A DNA stretch of 64,000 bases from Nelumbo lutea. Taxonomy: Eukaryota > Streptophyta > Magnoliopsida > Proteales > Nelumbonaceae. Under the pieces are notes generated by a model. The model searched no databases and had not been told where the DNA came from. It saw only the letters and a list, made by a program, of their open reading frames with translations. Every line of letters begins with the position of its first letter. The stretch's first letter is position 1. Where the stretch lies: positions 84,598,076 to 84,662,075 of the forward strand of contig JAKGHH010000002.1 in the NCBI GenBank assembly GCA_022828595.1. Reading direction: 5' to 3'. The translations under genes and the position numbers were made by a program. Below, piece after piece: positions 1 through 12,564 of the stretch.

Positions 1-477
1 AGAGAAATGGTCCCTACGATATTACGGATAGAGTTCGGGTGTAGCTGGTCTATGGTAATGTTAAAGAATATAACAATCTCGATTATAAGAGGGTGAAGTG
101 GAAGACGCAGACCGGGTACGAGTTCCTCCTCGAAGACCACGATCTCGTTGTGATCGTGGTCCCAAGGAAAGTTGACTAAGGGGATGCTATACACAAGGTC
201 GCTAGGGAGTCTGTACTGGGCTACAAAGGCTAGGACCCTGTCCGCCGTCATTATTGGTGGGCCGAAGTTGTCTGGCAGCCGACCTCGGTGTGAGGTGGAC
301 AGAAGCTTCTCACTCCCGTTGAGGTGAGTCCACCTCGAGCAGACTGAGGACCACATCTTGTCTTGAAGTGACCACCTCGGTTGGATGAGGATCAACGGTT
401 TGAGCCGAGGTATCCACCTCGGCCCCAGTGGACTCACCACTCACGTCTAGAAGACTATCTAAGCTAAGACTAGACAT
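1..477 (-). pseudogene. Antisense additional ORF of a gypsy element (partial, broken)
   Basis: The window opens inside the minus-strand reading frame of a transposon protein. Its N-terminus starts MSSLSLDSLLDVSGES (ATG at 475-477) and is closely similar to the N-terminus of the ORF starting at 16551 on the + strand. The shared stretch includes DTSAQTVDPHPTE. The frame breaks near 310 but similarity continues to position 1, where it codes the 'putative gypsy type transposon' domain (PF04195-like, recognised by eye). Because the PPT and LTR at 880-1511 are in + orientation, this ORF is antisense to its host element. It is degenerate, and its C-terminal part lies outside the window. Confidence 0.6.
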
Positions 478-879
478 ATTAAAGGAAAGGACAATGGAAT
501 CAAAAGGAAAAAGCAAAGGAAGGTGGACTCATCAAAAGGCAGACCGAAGAAAGGGAAGCGACCTCGGATCCAGAAAAGGCTGATACCGAACTGGAAGACT
601 TGAGCGCAACTTCAAAAATTGTAGACTTGCAGACTTGTGGCGAAGAAAATGGGCCCTTTGGCCCCTACTTATAACCAGTATATCCGGGAATCAACGGTCA
701 AGATCAACATGATCCAATGGCTCCTAGGAAAACCAATTGCACGCCTCCTGTGGTTGAAATCGATTTAGCACGTGTTTTGATGAGGTGTAATTTGGCCTTG
801 CCTTGTCCACATCACCTAGATTCCATGCCAAATCCACCTAAGTTCGTTGTGAACTCCCCGCGTCGAGCTAGGACCCCTA

Positions 880-900
880 CCATGAGGAGTGGGAGGCAAT
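880..900 (+). other. Polypurine tract of the left gypsy element
   Basis: A purine-rich run (gaggagtgggaggcaat) lies directly before the TGATGAGG start of an LTR. It matches in position and composition the tract next to the 3' LTR of the element at 15421-26733, read in the opposite direction. It sets the element's orientation as +. Confidence 0.6.
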
Positions 901-1511
901 TGATGAGGTATAATTTGGCACGACCTAGTAAATAAATGTCACATGGACACGATCTGCCTATAGGACAACTCAGCAAGGGGAGCCTAGTCAGTGGTATGCG
1001 AAGCCCAGCATAAAGTCACCTCGACGCCTAATCGAGTTTGGGGCCCAAGAACCGAAGTGACACATAATCAATCCCAATAGCTTCCTAGCAGACTTCGAAT
1101 ATTACGGGATCATACCTTATAAAGACAAGCCTTATCTTCTCCCCGCCCGAATCGGGCGGCGATAATGAGGTTCATTGACTAATACGTTACTCCTCGACTA
1201 AAGCGGAAACGGATCTCATCCATTCAGGCCACAAATCTCCAAACTATTCCAGGAAATCCGCAATAACTCAACTATATAAAGGCATCAATCCCTCCATGGT
1301 CCAGGTACGGGCAATTACTTCCATCCAAGCTCTCTAGCACTCAAATTCTAGCTCATAATCACGATACAGTACTGACTTAAGCATCGGAGCGACCTCGCCG
1401 GGTTAACCGCCTCGAGTGCTCTAATCCTCTGTCTTGTAGCTTGGTCCAACTCGCTATACGACTAAGGTCCAGGTCATCTTTTAGCTAGGAGCTTCCAGAT
1501 TGCGCATCATC
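901..1511 (+). mobile_element. 3' LTR of a Ty3/gypsy element
   Basis: This 611-bp segment starts TGATGAGG and ends GCGCATCATCA. Its 3' part is homologous to the LTRs at 15421 and 26040: the GCATCGGAGCGACCT and GGGTTAACC blocks are shared. A TATATAAAGG promoter-like box lies at about 1274-1283. Together with the antisense ORF on its left, it is the 3' end of an element that begins outside the window. Confidence 0.7.
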
Positions 1512-4166
1512 AGTTATCTAACAGAAAACTTTCAATAATTAATGGAGATTAAACTATTATTATTGAAAATATTAAATTTAATTTATTATGCTTATTGTAT
1601 TTGTTGTATTTTTGTTATAACTTATTGATTAATATTTATTAGAGATTAAACTATTATTGGAGATTATACTATTTATTGACTAAGTTAATATATTTTTAGT
1701 ACTTATTTTATTTTTGTAATTATTGTAATTATTATATTTTTTTATCAATATATTTTCAATAAATGTGTATTTTCGCTTTACATTGTCAATATATGTTGGA
1801 GATTAAACCATTGTTATTTATTAGAGACAAGACTATTAATTTAGCTAAAATTATGAGTGTTCGTGAAATAGTTCGGTTCGGTCATAGGCTATTTGGCCAA
1901 CCAAATTGACCTGGTCAAGTTGGAGAGTTGGTCAACTAAAATTGACTGACCTTTTGTGAAAACTGACCCACTCAAGTTGTATAAGTTTGGGTCAATTTTT
2001 TGGTTTGGTCAACCAGTTCAAAAGATTTAAACTTAAAAAATTAAAACAATTTGGACTAAGAAATATGGAAAAGTTCCTGCTTGTCCATATTTAAAATATA
2101 AAATATTAATATGTATCCAGGGTTAGGTCTTCGATTTTGGTCGGTTTACAAATGGTCAAAGTGAAACTGATCCAACTTGGTTGAATTGAGAAATTTTTGA
2201 ACCACCGACCTAAAATACTAGAAAACCGACCAACTCAAGTCAAGTTGATCGGTTTCATCAATTTGATGAATAAACCTAACTGAAATTAATTATTGTTATT
2301 TTTGTATTATAAAAAAGTTATTAAAAGTATTATATAAAATATGAATAATTATTAATTATTTAAAAAGTTGAAAATATAAAACAATTGTATACTCGTATGT
2401 GTTTATATTAAGTTTATTTATTAGAACACACCTTATAGTTTTACATATTTACCTAAGCCTACCTTATAGTTTTCATTTTACTAAAGCATCCCATATATTT
2501 TACAACTTATTTACTTAATCAACCTTTCATTAAGGATTATTTTTTTGCCATCGGGCCCATGATTTTTTATTTCAAAAATACCCTTAACATTTTTTTTGTA
2601 CAGAAAATAAAATTGACAAAATATAACTAATTGAGTGGTTGCCCGTGTCTTATTAAGGGAAAATGGTATTTTTATTTTTATTCTTTTGATTAAATTTATT
2701 TAAGTGAACATTAGGACAATATTATCACCTAATGGAAGATTGATTAAATCCATTGTAAATTATAAGTGGTATTTTAGTAAAATGTTAATTATACGATGGA
2801 TTTTAACAAATTCATAAAATTATAAGAGGTATTTTAGTAAATGACCATTTTTATTATTTTATTTTCACTTAATAAATTCTATTCATCACACGGGTCCCTA
2901 GTTTTGATTTTAAAAGAAAAAGAAGCAGCATGAAAAGGACTAAAGGCAGTGTGAATCCCCACCATGTGATGATGTGAACATCACACTCATATTCACATGA
3001 CAGTTACTCCCACGGCTGAAGGGCCCACGCATTTTATGGACCCGGTACACACATCTTAAACCCATGAATCTAATCTCTCTCTCAGTGGATGAGGTAGGTT
3101 AGTAAGATAAGATAAATGATGGGGTTAAGGGTTAAGCACATAATAGTATCTATCAAAAAACAAAATCACATTATGAGGAGGCAACTGCTCCATTGTCTAA
3201 TAAATAATATGGGACAGGAACCTGGAGGGGCGGTGGCCGGCGAGATAACATGATTCTGTGTGAGAGAACAACAATAGAAAGAACCTGTTCCAACTCCCAA
3301 CTCCCTTTTTTTTATAATATAATATATATTTCCGATGGAGAGAATTGTACTCGAGAGTCCACTCCAGGTTGGAGAATGGATTTAAGTATTGACCTGGAAG
3401 ATGATGATGATGACACTGCAACCTACCAGAGTACATAGCATTTTAGCCCATGCATCCTTCTAATTTACCACTTGTCACGTTTTGTGTTTCATTCATGTCC
3501 AAATACCACTTGTATGCTTCTTTGGCTCTCTAAGTGATTGAGTTTAATAAATCAATTTGGAGACGGAATCAGATTGCATTTCCAAATATTTTGTTTTCAT
3601 AGGAATATATAGGACTGGACTCCGGAGGAAATGCCTATGTGGTAGTGGTAGTTGCGCCCATATGATCTGAATCTGATACCATGTAAGGTCTGTAATTTTT
3701 TATGTTAAAACTAAACTAAATAATTAAATTAAGGGATTACAATTCATACCGGTTGGTTAAAAAAATTAATTCAAAAATGTCGAGAACCCAAATGATGCAT
3801 TATTAAGCAAAACAATCAAATGTCTCGAGAGATTTTTTTTTTTTTTTTTAAAAAGGATTTTGGCTTTCGTTGCTTCTTTACATGTGAAGCTGATGTGGCA
3901 ATTCCTATTTCCTAAGTAAAGACTGGACAGTATTTCAAATGCTCATATATTTATTACATGATTTTTGTTTTCAGCATAGTGCATGATGAGAATATTACAA
4001 GGATTATAAGTTTTTCGCTTTTTTTTCTGATCAGATCAGACTATAAAAAAGGTACACTTCTCTGTATATCAATTACCAAGTATAAGCTAGAATCAATGTT
4101 GTGAAGAAAAGACAAAAACAAATGGCCTAAAGAAAAAAAAAAAAACAATAAATACCGGTCCGGTTC
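1512..4166. other. AT-rich intergenic DNA with degraded repeats
   Basis: I see no gene here. Positions 1860-2280 are full of 'ttcggttcggtc' and 'ttggtcaacc' type sequence, typical of old hAT-like non-autonomous elements, but I could not define clean termini. Positions 2430-2870 contain inverted copies of a 'tatagttttcattttactaaa' type motif, suggesting a degraded palindromic MITE. The small ORFs at 3197-3438 on both strands show no family features. Confidence 0.4.
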
Positions 4167-7100
4167 TCATAAGGTTGCACCATATGTCACCTTAGTTTCC
4201 GGCAACCACTGGCTCCCCTGAATAAAAGAATCCACCGTGAATTTCGCAGCCTCAGTGGCAGATATAGTGGGCTTATAGCCAGCCCATTTCACCCGATTGT
4301 CAGTAGTAGCGCCAGGGCCAGTGTTCATATACTCCGCGTAGTATATTGTGGTAGGTGGATCCACGTTGGACACCCAGGAAATCCATCCTGCGGGATCCAG
4401 AAACCCACCAATGGTCGATTGCATGATGACTGTGGTTGAATATGGCTTCCAGGGCCTACCAAGATAGGTTTTGGCCGTTAAATTAGCACCTGCCGACACG
4501 AGTTGGCATTTCTGGATGGAGATCCCACAGTTCTGATTGGGATCCTTCTTTCCTTGTGCTGTGATGGTGTTGAACTGGTTGGACATGGGCTGTCTGGGTC
4601 TGATATTGCAATTCTGGAAAACCACTGCTGCGTTCCCAAATATGAAATCAATGGTCCCGGTGATATCGCATTCCCGGTAGAATTGACGGTTGGAGTGGGC
4701 GTATAGCGTGTCCTGATAGCCATCAAAGGAGCATCGGTAGAATACGGACAAGTCTGATCCGGATCGTAAGGCCACAGCCTGATGCTTCTCCGGTCCCGCC
4801 GTGTTGACGAAGCTCATATCCTTAGCAATGAACCCCTTTCCAGCAACAGCTGTGCATGCAGACGGAATTAAAGCGAGCATTAGATTAGATATCATAGATG
4901 GAGATGAAATCTGTTCCATTCATTTTTTTTTTCCATTTACATATTACTTGTATACAATAATCAGCTATATATAGAATAAATTTAGGCATTCCTGATATTA
5001 TATATATGTAATGTAATTGAGATTAGTGTTTCCATTTTATTTAAATTTTAAATTGGAGTATGATGAATAGGAGAATCTCAGTTGTTATTTAAAATTTGAA
5101 ACGATGGAATCTCAGACATACACATATGTTATGTTGTTAACAGGTAAATGCCACCTGATGTCATGTGATGACCACCACATCTCTCTCATTTCTCCTGAGT
5201 CGAGGAAATATGGAAATGTCACTCACCTCCACCACCACCACCACTCCCCCAGGCCCCACTCACCAGTCACCTGCAATCAATCAGACTAATTTTTCTCGAG
5301 CCCGCATCACACATCCTACCCCCATGTTATGATGTTAATGCTCCGTGTTTCGCGGGCCGCTTACAGCAACAGCCCCACACACATGTCAATATATGGACAT
5401 GCGGGTAGCACACCCACACACATGATCCACGGTCAAGATTCTTTTCACCTAGAATGTATTTATTAACGGTTAAAACCCCCATATGTATATTATACCCAAC
5501 TAAATACCTGCCGGCCATATCATGTAGCATACATGTAGCAGGTCTCTTTTATTCCTTTATTTTTCCCTTTAGTCATTTTCAGTGGGCCCTCCATGCTTGT
5601 TGGGACTTTTAAAAGTCATGGCTGAAGTGCTGAACTATATCACATGCAGCAACCAGCAATGTAAAGTTTCGCACCCTCAGGCCCCGCACGGTACAGCTAT
5701 CTACCACTACCTTTGACTCGATCCATCCTACGTAATTTGCGGCCTGCGCCCAACGTATTACTACTATTCCTCCTCCATCTTCCCACTTGGAGAGGAGAGT
5801 TGGAGGTGGAGACCTGTCAGTCAGTTTCCATCTATTGCTCTATTAATTCACATCTCCGAGTCATCAATCAACACCCTTTGAGTCCTTGACTAAGAAGATA
5901 AATTTTATACAGGACAACCTCATTATATCACCAATTAACTCAATTCAATACACAAGAATAAGCAACAGCAGCTGCAGCACTAGCCTAATATTTAAGATTT
6001 CTAAGAACAAAGAAGAAGCATAACATTGAAGCAAGATTGCAAGAATGAAAGGTGAGATGCATCATACCAGTGCAAAAAACATTCCAAAAAATGGAAAGAG
6101 AATACTAGAATAGAAAAAATTAAACACAAAATATTTTATTTATATCGTCAAGTTTGCTGCTTACTTACCGAATGTGGCAGTTGAGAAGGTGGGGGTCCCA
6201 TCTTTAAAGTTCGATCGTCCGGACACGATCGTCTTACCTATTCCATCACCGTAGATCATAACATTCCACTTCGATTTATCCAGCACCACATTCTCCAGGT
6301 ACATACCCGCCTTAACGTATATCACGAATCTTTTCACACTCTTCTTGGGCACAACCACCACCGCCTCCTCGATTGTTTTGTACTTGCCACTCCCGTCTTT
6401 GGCCACCACCACATCCGGCGTCACTCCCGTCTCCTGCAGCAGTCTCCGGTCATCAGGGTGCATCCACTCCGGAAACTTATCAGAGTCAGACCCCACATCC
6501 AATAGCTTCCGATGGATTGGAATACCGAGGTTCTCGAGAAGGGTCAGTATCTTGGACACGATGGCTAAGCTATTACTTGTAAACTCGGTTGAGTTCTTCA
6601 TTGCTACCCTCAACTCTTCAAACACTGTTGCAGCGGTGGTGCTGTTCAACTCTTGTAGCCCGTCTAAGCAGGACTGCTCGTTCGTGATTGCCGCGCTGAG
6701 CCATGTCCTGAGGTCGCTGATCTTGGAAGCCGATAACAACTTCTCACCCTGGCTCACTTGCATGGACGAGATAGACATGTTGAGTTGATCTATGGCGTCT
6801 TCAAACTGGGTTTGGCAATCACGCAGCGTTAATACGAGAAGAGGATCGCCGTTGACCTTGGGGATAAGCTTCGTGGGTAAAGAAGCGAGCTTTGAGAGCT
6901 CGGTAAGGGCGACTTGTAGGGAGAGCTTGAAGAGCTCTTCTGGATCTGTGGTTTTCTGGGCGGCCAGTGAAGAAAGGCTTGAGAAGCAGGAATTGGGGTA
7001 CTGGGTGACGCTGCAGACGGCCTTGATAGACTGAGCCACGGAGGTTTCGGAGGACGAGGGAGTCTGCTCGTTCTGGCCGTCGTCGTCGTTTTTGCTTTTG

Positions 7101-7258
7101 TGTATGACTGTGCCGACGACAGCACCGACGATGATGGTGAGAAGGAGGATCACCGATACGGAAATGATGATGAGACGCTTGCGGGTCTTGCGGCGGAATT
7201 CGAGATCTTCATGCTCGTCGACCTTGCCGTATCCCTTGAAGGACTTGACAGTGTCCAT
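4167..7258 (-). CDS. Pectin methylesterase with N-terminal inhibitor domain (type I PME)
   Basis: The enzyme removes methyl esters from cell-wall homogalacturonan. There are two exons: 7258-6169 and 4849-4167. The phase-1 intron of 1,319 bp has GTAAGT and GCACAG borders. The product is 590 residues. A basic N-terminus and one hydrophobic segment (about 29-52) form a signal anchor. The PMEI domain follows at about 74-235. Two basic subtilase-type processing motifs, RKLL (250-253) and RRLL (271-274), separate it from the catalytic domain (about 281-586). The family's catalytic residues are all present: Q387 in HQAVALR, Q409 and D410 in GYQDTLY, D431 in DFIFG, R495 and W497 in LGRPW. The protein is therefore probably active and secreted. 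The ATG at 7258 is the first in frame and gives the expected anchor. An ORF reading through the intron border to 4919 is intronic. I cannot name the ortholog. Confidence 0.95.
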
Positions 7259-7327
7259 GATTTGGGTGGGCGTTTCAGTGTTTCAATTTCTCAAGTGAAG
7301 AGATGCAGGAAGATGATGGGATTTTAT

Positions 7328-7335
7328 GATTTATA
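7328..7335 (-). promoter_or_regulatory. Candidate TATA box of the pectin methylesterase gene
   Basis: On the minus strand the sequence reads TATAAATC about 70 bp upstream of the ATG at 7258, a plausible TATA-box position for a short 5' leader. It rests on sequence alone. Confidence 0.4.
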
Positions 7336-7339
7336 GGAA

Positions 7340-8564
7340 GAGCTTAAGCTAGGTTAGAAGTGCTATCGACGAATGCTCCTTTTTGTCTAATATTTAATCA
7401 TGGAGTTTTATTTGGCTGAGTTGGATTTGGATGCTTACAGTAGGAGCTTGGAGGTTTCCACGTACATTTATTAAATGGCAAAAATGCCCTTATTCCTAAC
7501 CCGTAGCTGTAACTTGTAAGATGCCAATGGTTTTCTTTCACTCGGTTGGGAGTTGGGAACTTGGGTCAAAAAATTATCAAGATTCTCCTCAGTCACCCTT
7601 TGCCTGAACCTAACATCTCTTTCGTGCTGTCTGCCGATGCAATCTGGCCCCTGCACGGAAATCATGGAATGAGGATCAGTGGATGTCATGTCATTACTTA
7701 TCACCTTCAGTTTTTCTTTCTGGTAAATAATTTTACCCACGGTTTTAATTTTATGTTTTTTTTTTTTTTTGGGGGTGGGGGGGGGGGGGGGTATTTGGTC
7801 ATTTTAAATGTAAAAGGACCAATAGTGAATACTGAATAGAATAAGATAAGAGCATTTCTTTTCTTTTGAGGTGACTTGCTTTTGGGTGGGGGCCTGGGGG
7901 AGTGTGGAGGCCCACTTTCTCCGAAGGCACCCAACCAACACCAACCCAGCCCCGGATCCGCTAGGGTCGCCACACTGTGTATAAAGTATAAACGGGCTAC
8001 TTAACAAACCACGAGCGGCGAGCAGCGGATCATCCGGCCGCCTCCGAAGCATAGCAAGATTGAAGCGTGTGTAGACATTTGTAAACGATAAGAAGCCGTC
8101 AATTATTAATTTTTATTAGGCATTATTTATATTTATTTAACAAAAAAGAAAATACCCGATGATATGGTATGAATATGATGACTCTGATCTCTGCTTCTGG
8201 CGTTTTCTTTACTGTTTAAACTTTAAACTTAAAACTTGTGGCCGTTGATATTTTTTCGATGCTGTCATTGCGGGGTTTGAACTTTGAAGCAAGCGGCGCA
8301 TGGGGTTGTGACAATTGCCAATTTGCCATATGGATTTTCTTTTGTTGAGAGCAAGTAAACGCCTACGTCAAATGGAAAATGGAAAATCATAAAGACCTCC
8401 TTCTCCCCGTAATCAATGGTCGGAAAGTGTGAAACTACGGTCAAAACGTGTGAGACCGTGTCAACCGAACAGCCTTTCCCTAATCTTATTTGGTGTAGCT
8501 GGCTTATGGCTAGCATTCATAATTCATTTGGGACGTTGTAACTGGGTAAGGTCATAATTATAAT

Positions 8565-8597
<33 letters not shown>

Positions 8598-9456
8598 TGT
8601 TGTTTTCCGGCCTCTTTTCCTCTTTTGCTGTTTCTTGTTGCTTGTTGGAGATCGAACACGGCTTGCCAATGATAGTTTTAGCTACGTGTTAATTAGCCTC
8701 CTCTTCTTTTTTAGGAACCTGTAATCTCTCAGGCCTCATATATAATAGCGAGTGTTTCATTCTCCTTGGTTTTTGTACCAAAAATAAATTGTGTTCTTTA
8801 ATCTAATTTTTATGATTTCATTCTCAGGCCTCATATATACTTTCAACAAAGCATTATTTTTTAAACTAGAAACTCATAAATTTGTTCTTGAATTTCCAAT
8901 TCCAAAAGCGTGATTTTCATATTATGATTTCTTTTCTTGTCATCTTTCATACAGCATATAATATAATATTTGATCAAATGTAGAATTCTAACAAATGGAT
9001 GATGATGGTTTACATTACTTATTTTTATTTATTTTTATTTTTTTTTGTCAATTTATACTTTGAACAAGTCCATACCCTCTTAGCTGATCCAAATAGTTGT
9101 TGACTTGTTGCAGGGCTTTTTATTCTGGCGGGTTAGACCATTCTAAACCCACTTTCGACATTCTACAAATAATAAGCAAATTCAGCTTTGTAATTATCAT
9201 ATAGTTGACTGTATTCCAGTTCAGGTATGAATTAATGGGTTTATACAATTAATGGCCTTGATTGCTGATGACCTACTAAATATAGAGTCGTGAGATGTAG
9301 TAACTACAACCTCTCCGTTGTAGGTTCAATGAACCTCACATGCAACCTACTGTCCTCATTCTTTTATTATTATTATTATTATTGATGTAATCGTTTTTTG
9401 TCACGTATCAATTATTTTATTTTTTGGTTAAGTATCTTGTCATTTGACCTGTTCCT
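7340..9456. other. Intergenic DNA with simple repeats
   Basis: No gene is visible. Positions 7757-7791 hold a T run followed by a G run. A GGAGCA hexanucleotide microsatellite (about five copies) lies at 8564-8599. Positions 9369-9383 are (TTA)n. The short ORFs have no recognisable features. Confidence 0.5.
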
Positions 9457-10570
9457 AGGTGATCTGTGATTCAGAGGATGGTGGTGCTCCCTGGTGTCGA
9501 ACTGCTTGGGGGAGAGCTATGTCGAGCTCCCTGATGGAGAACTGCCTGGGGGACAACTATGCCAAGCTGCGCCTAAGTGGCGAACTTCCTGGGGGAGAGC
9601 TATGCCGAGCTGCCCCTAAGTGGCGAACTGCCTGGGGGAGAGCTATGCCAAGCTCCTTGGTGGCGAATTGCCTGGGGGAGAGCTATGCCGAGCTTCCTGG
9701 TGGTGTGCTACCTTGGTGGACTCGTCATTTTCCCTGCTCCTAGATGATCTATAACTCAGAGGATGGTGGAGCTCCCTGGTGTAGCGCAGCCCGACTGCCC
9801 TCTGCATGAGGTGATCTCCTCTCCTTTGTAGGTGGCGAAAGCTGAGGGACCTATGAGAACTCCATCTTTTCCTCCTCTTTGTAGGCGACGGGAGCTGAGG
9901 AACCTGCGAGATCTGAATCAGAGGACCCGAGGGTATTTTCCCGGCAAGGACTCTCCGATGCCTAAGTTAGCATTCTGATTGTAGGGAGCTTGGAGAGAAA
10001 TGAGAGAGCTAGAGAGCAGGGGATTACCTCCATTTTTTCACTCTCCCCCCTTGTCTTTGGGGGTCAGAGTCCTTATATAGTGGTGTCATGTCAAATCAGG
10101 CATAACAACCTCTGTCAAGTCAAGCGTAACCGCCTCTATCTCTCTACCGTAGCCGTTACTACCAGGGCTGAGGTGGCGGATGCAGGCAGTTGTTGTAGAG
10201 TACGGCTCTGCCAGTCAAGGGACAGCTCTCAGGACTGGCAGGCATGACGCTACCTGTCGAGAGACGTGGGCGTAGGTCTCCGGATCTGTTAGATACGGTT
10301 GTCAGGCAGGAGATCTTCCTGCGATATGCCAAATTGCTCTTTCATGAGCTACCCTGTACCAAGCTACCCTACAAGTGGCGAGCTGCCTGGGGGAAAGCTA
10401 TGCCGAGATCCCTGAGCTATGCCGAGCTGCTTGTGGCGAGGCTGAGCTGTCTGTAAGTGGCAAGTTGTGGCAAGCTATGCCGAGCTACCTAGTTGTCAAG
10501 AGGTTGCAATTGGTTTACACGAGGTGTCAGGTGTCACAATTTCACTGGATGGCCAAATCCGACCTCATCA
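9457..10570 (-). mobile_element. Expanded LTR of a gypsy element related to the 15-26 kb family
   Basis: The right border reads CCTCATCA followed by the complement of a polypurine tract (tttgccccccactccc at 10571-10586). On the minus strand the LTR therefore starts TGATGAGG right after its PPT. A minus-strand TATATAAGG box lies at about 10073-10081. The block 'ctccgatgcctaagttag' at about 9954 matches 'ctccgatgcttaagttag' in the LTRs at 15421 and 26040. The left border near 9457 (TGATCTGTG) is less certain because a similar start recurs near 9747. Its length comes partly from an internal minisatellite. Confidence 0.55.
9499..9705. repeat. 40-43 bp minisatellite, about five units
   Basis: Units share the core ctgcctgggggagagctatg and alternate in their tails (with or without 'cctaagtggc'). 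A diverged extra copy lies at about 10384. The array sits inside the LTR remnant. Confidence 0.7.
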
Positions 10571-10734
10571 TTTGCCCCCCACTCCCGAGCTGAGAGTAAT
10601 TCAGTGAAGGGAGTAGATTTCTTCTTTTGGCCCATAAATCGACGAGCTAGTAAGTGCTGATCCAATTCCTTGGCGAGCTGCCTATAAGGTGAGGAGGTCT
10701 CCGCCAGTTCAATATTGTAGCCCTTAGGCTCTGG

Positions 10735-11345
10735 GGGCAATTTATAGTTCACTTTTGCTGATTTTGCCCTTGTTGAGGAAGCGACTGGGTTTTTGGCAAT
10801 AATGTGGCCCATAGGCTTTGGGAGCGACTTGTAGTCCACTCTTCTTGATTTTTCCCATGCTGAAGAGGCGACTGGGTCTTAAGCAGTAATGTGGCCCGTA
10901 GGCTTTGGGAGTGACTCATAGTCCACTCTTCTTGACTTTGCCCATGCCAAAGAGGCGACTAGGTCTTAAGCAGTAATGTGGCCTGTAGGCTTTGGTTGCG
11001 ACTCGTAGTCCACTCTTCTTGACTTTGCCCTTGCCGAAGAGGCGACTGGGTCTTAAGCAGTAATGTGGCCCGTAGGCTTTGTGAGCGACTCGTAGTCCAC
11101 TCTTCTTGACTTTGCCCATGCCGAAGAGGCGACTGGGTCTTAAGTAGTAATGTGGCCCGTAGGCTTTGGGAGCGACTCGTAGTCCACTCTTCTTGACTTT
11201 GCCCATGCCGAAGAGGCGATTTGGTCTTAAGTAGTAATGTGGCCCGCAGGCTTTGGGAGCGACTCATAGTCCACTCCTTTCTTGACTTTGCCCATGCCGA
11301 AGAGGTGACTGGGTCTTAAGCAGTAATGTGGCCCGTAGGCTTTGA
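10735..11345. repeat. 87-bp tandem repeat, about seven units
   Basis: The landmark 'aatgtggcc' occurs at 10801, 10888, 10975, 11062, 11149, 11236 and 11325. The spacing is exactly 87 bp except for the last interval (89 bp). Since 87 is 29 codons, the minus strand stays open across several units, with repeated peptides containing GKVKKSGLRVA and KAYGPHY. A single related unit lies at about 18940-19080, between the pol and antisense-ORF regions of the neighbouring gypsy element. The array is therefore probably an expanded piece of gypsy internal sequence. Confidence 0.8.
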
Positions 11346-12290
11346 GGTGTCGAGCTGACCAGGTGCCAGGCTACCTGTGAGGTGTCGGGCTGCCTGTGAG
11401 GTGTCGAGCTACCAGTGAGGTGCCAAGCTGACCAGGTGGGTGCCTTAAAGCTATGATTGCGCTGCATCAGCTTCGTAATGCCGGTCACCCACTCCTACAA
11501 GAAGCTACTAGGAGCTCGACCTTCGGGGGCAACACTACTAACTTTAGGTCACCAACTCACATGGGAGCCTTGGAAGGCTCGAACGGTAAGGGCGCCTATG
11601 TAGTCTATTGGCCGCCAACTCCCGCAGAAGCTACAAAGAGCTCATCTTTGTAGGGGGACCTTGAGAAGAGGACCGATGAGGCTTTATCTGAATTAAATGT
11701 AAAGTTACTTAGTCTGTTAGCTCCCTGCATAGTCTTTGAGTTCATAAAAAATGTAAACTATAGAGCGAGAGCTTCAATTTCTAAAAAGTGAGGACTTAGC
11801 TTTCTGGGAAAAGAAGACTTAGGTTTTGTAAGATGAGAACTTAGCTTTTTATACCGTGTTCCCACAGACGGTGCCGAGCTGACCGAACTTATTATTATAA
11901 AACACAGGAAGCAAAACTATATATAACGGGATTGAGTGAGAGTACAGAGCTTATCGGAGCCAGTTCAGTGGAACCTCATCATCAGCTATGTTGGCTTTCG
12001 CTCTGCTCAGATCCATACAACAGCAAGAATACAAGACAATGAAATCCAAAAGAAAGAGAAAATCAAACAAGGGGGAGCGATGACAAAGTTACCTGATCGG
12101 GTTTTGGCTTGAAACCGAACGATGCACAAGAAAGACTTCGTCCGTTTCAGATAGCTCGTCTGATCCTATTCGATCAATGTCATTGACAGATATCCGTAAA
12201 CGCCACCATGAACCAACTGTCAGCTCGAAGCTTGGTGGTAGAAACAGCGGGAAGTAAGGGAGAAGTTCGGTTGCCACTAAAACATTTGAG
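11346..12290 (-). mobile_element. Gypsy internal remnant with PBS-like motif and possible LTR
   Basis: On the minus strand, positions 11853-11873 read GGCACCGTCTGTGGGAAC. This resembles the primer-binding region of plant gypsy elements (GGCGCCGTCTGTGGGAA). Upstream of it on the minus strand, about 11877-12290 could be a 5' LTR, with a TATATATAG box near 11918. It does not match the LTR at 9457-10570, so two elements may be fused here. I see no intact protein domain. Confidence 0.35.
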
Positions 12291-12564
12291 AATTAATTTT
12301 TAGTCGATTTTTTGTTAATATTAAAAATTAAAAATAATAAAATAGAAAATAATTAATATACTAATTCATGTATAATAGTTTATATGTTTTGTGTCTTGAA
12401 ATTTAGTAGAAAATAATATAATAATAGCTTTATGCATGTATTAATTTGTAAAAAATATATATAACATGTTCTATGTTTTATGATTTCTATGCATTCCACT
12501 GTATTAACTATAGTATATTTCTTCATATATACCTTTAGAATATACATTCTCTATATATTTATCA

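Noticed and set aside
4850..4919. The open frame of pectin methylesterase exon 2 continues upstream with an ATG at 4919
   Set aside because: The conserved ATF|AV junction, the GT-AG borders and the exon at 6169-7258 show it is intron sequence.
5104..5530. Small ORFs in the pectin methylesterase intron
   Set aside because: They are short, histidine- or cysteine-rich by base composition, and lie inside an intron.
6345..6788. 147-codon + strand ORF
   Set aside because: It is the reverse-strand shadow of pectin methylesterase exon 1.
7707..8052. Two overlapping minus-strand ORFs
   Set aside because: The frames run through a T/G homopolymer and G-rich DNA and have no conserved words.
10735..11345. 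Could the regular repeats be a CRISPR array?
   Set aside because: The units are contiguous 87-bp copies without unique spacers, in a plant genome.
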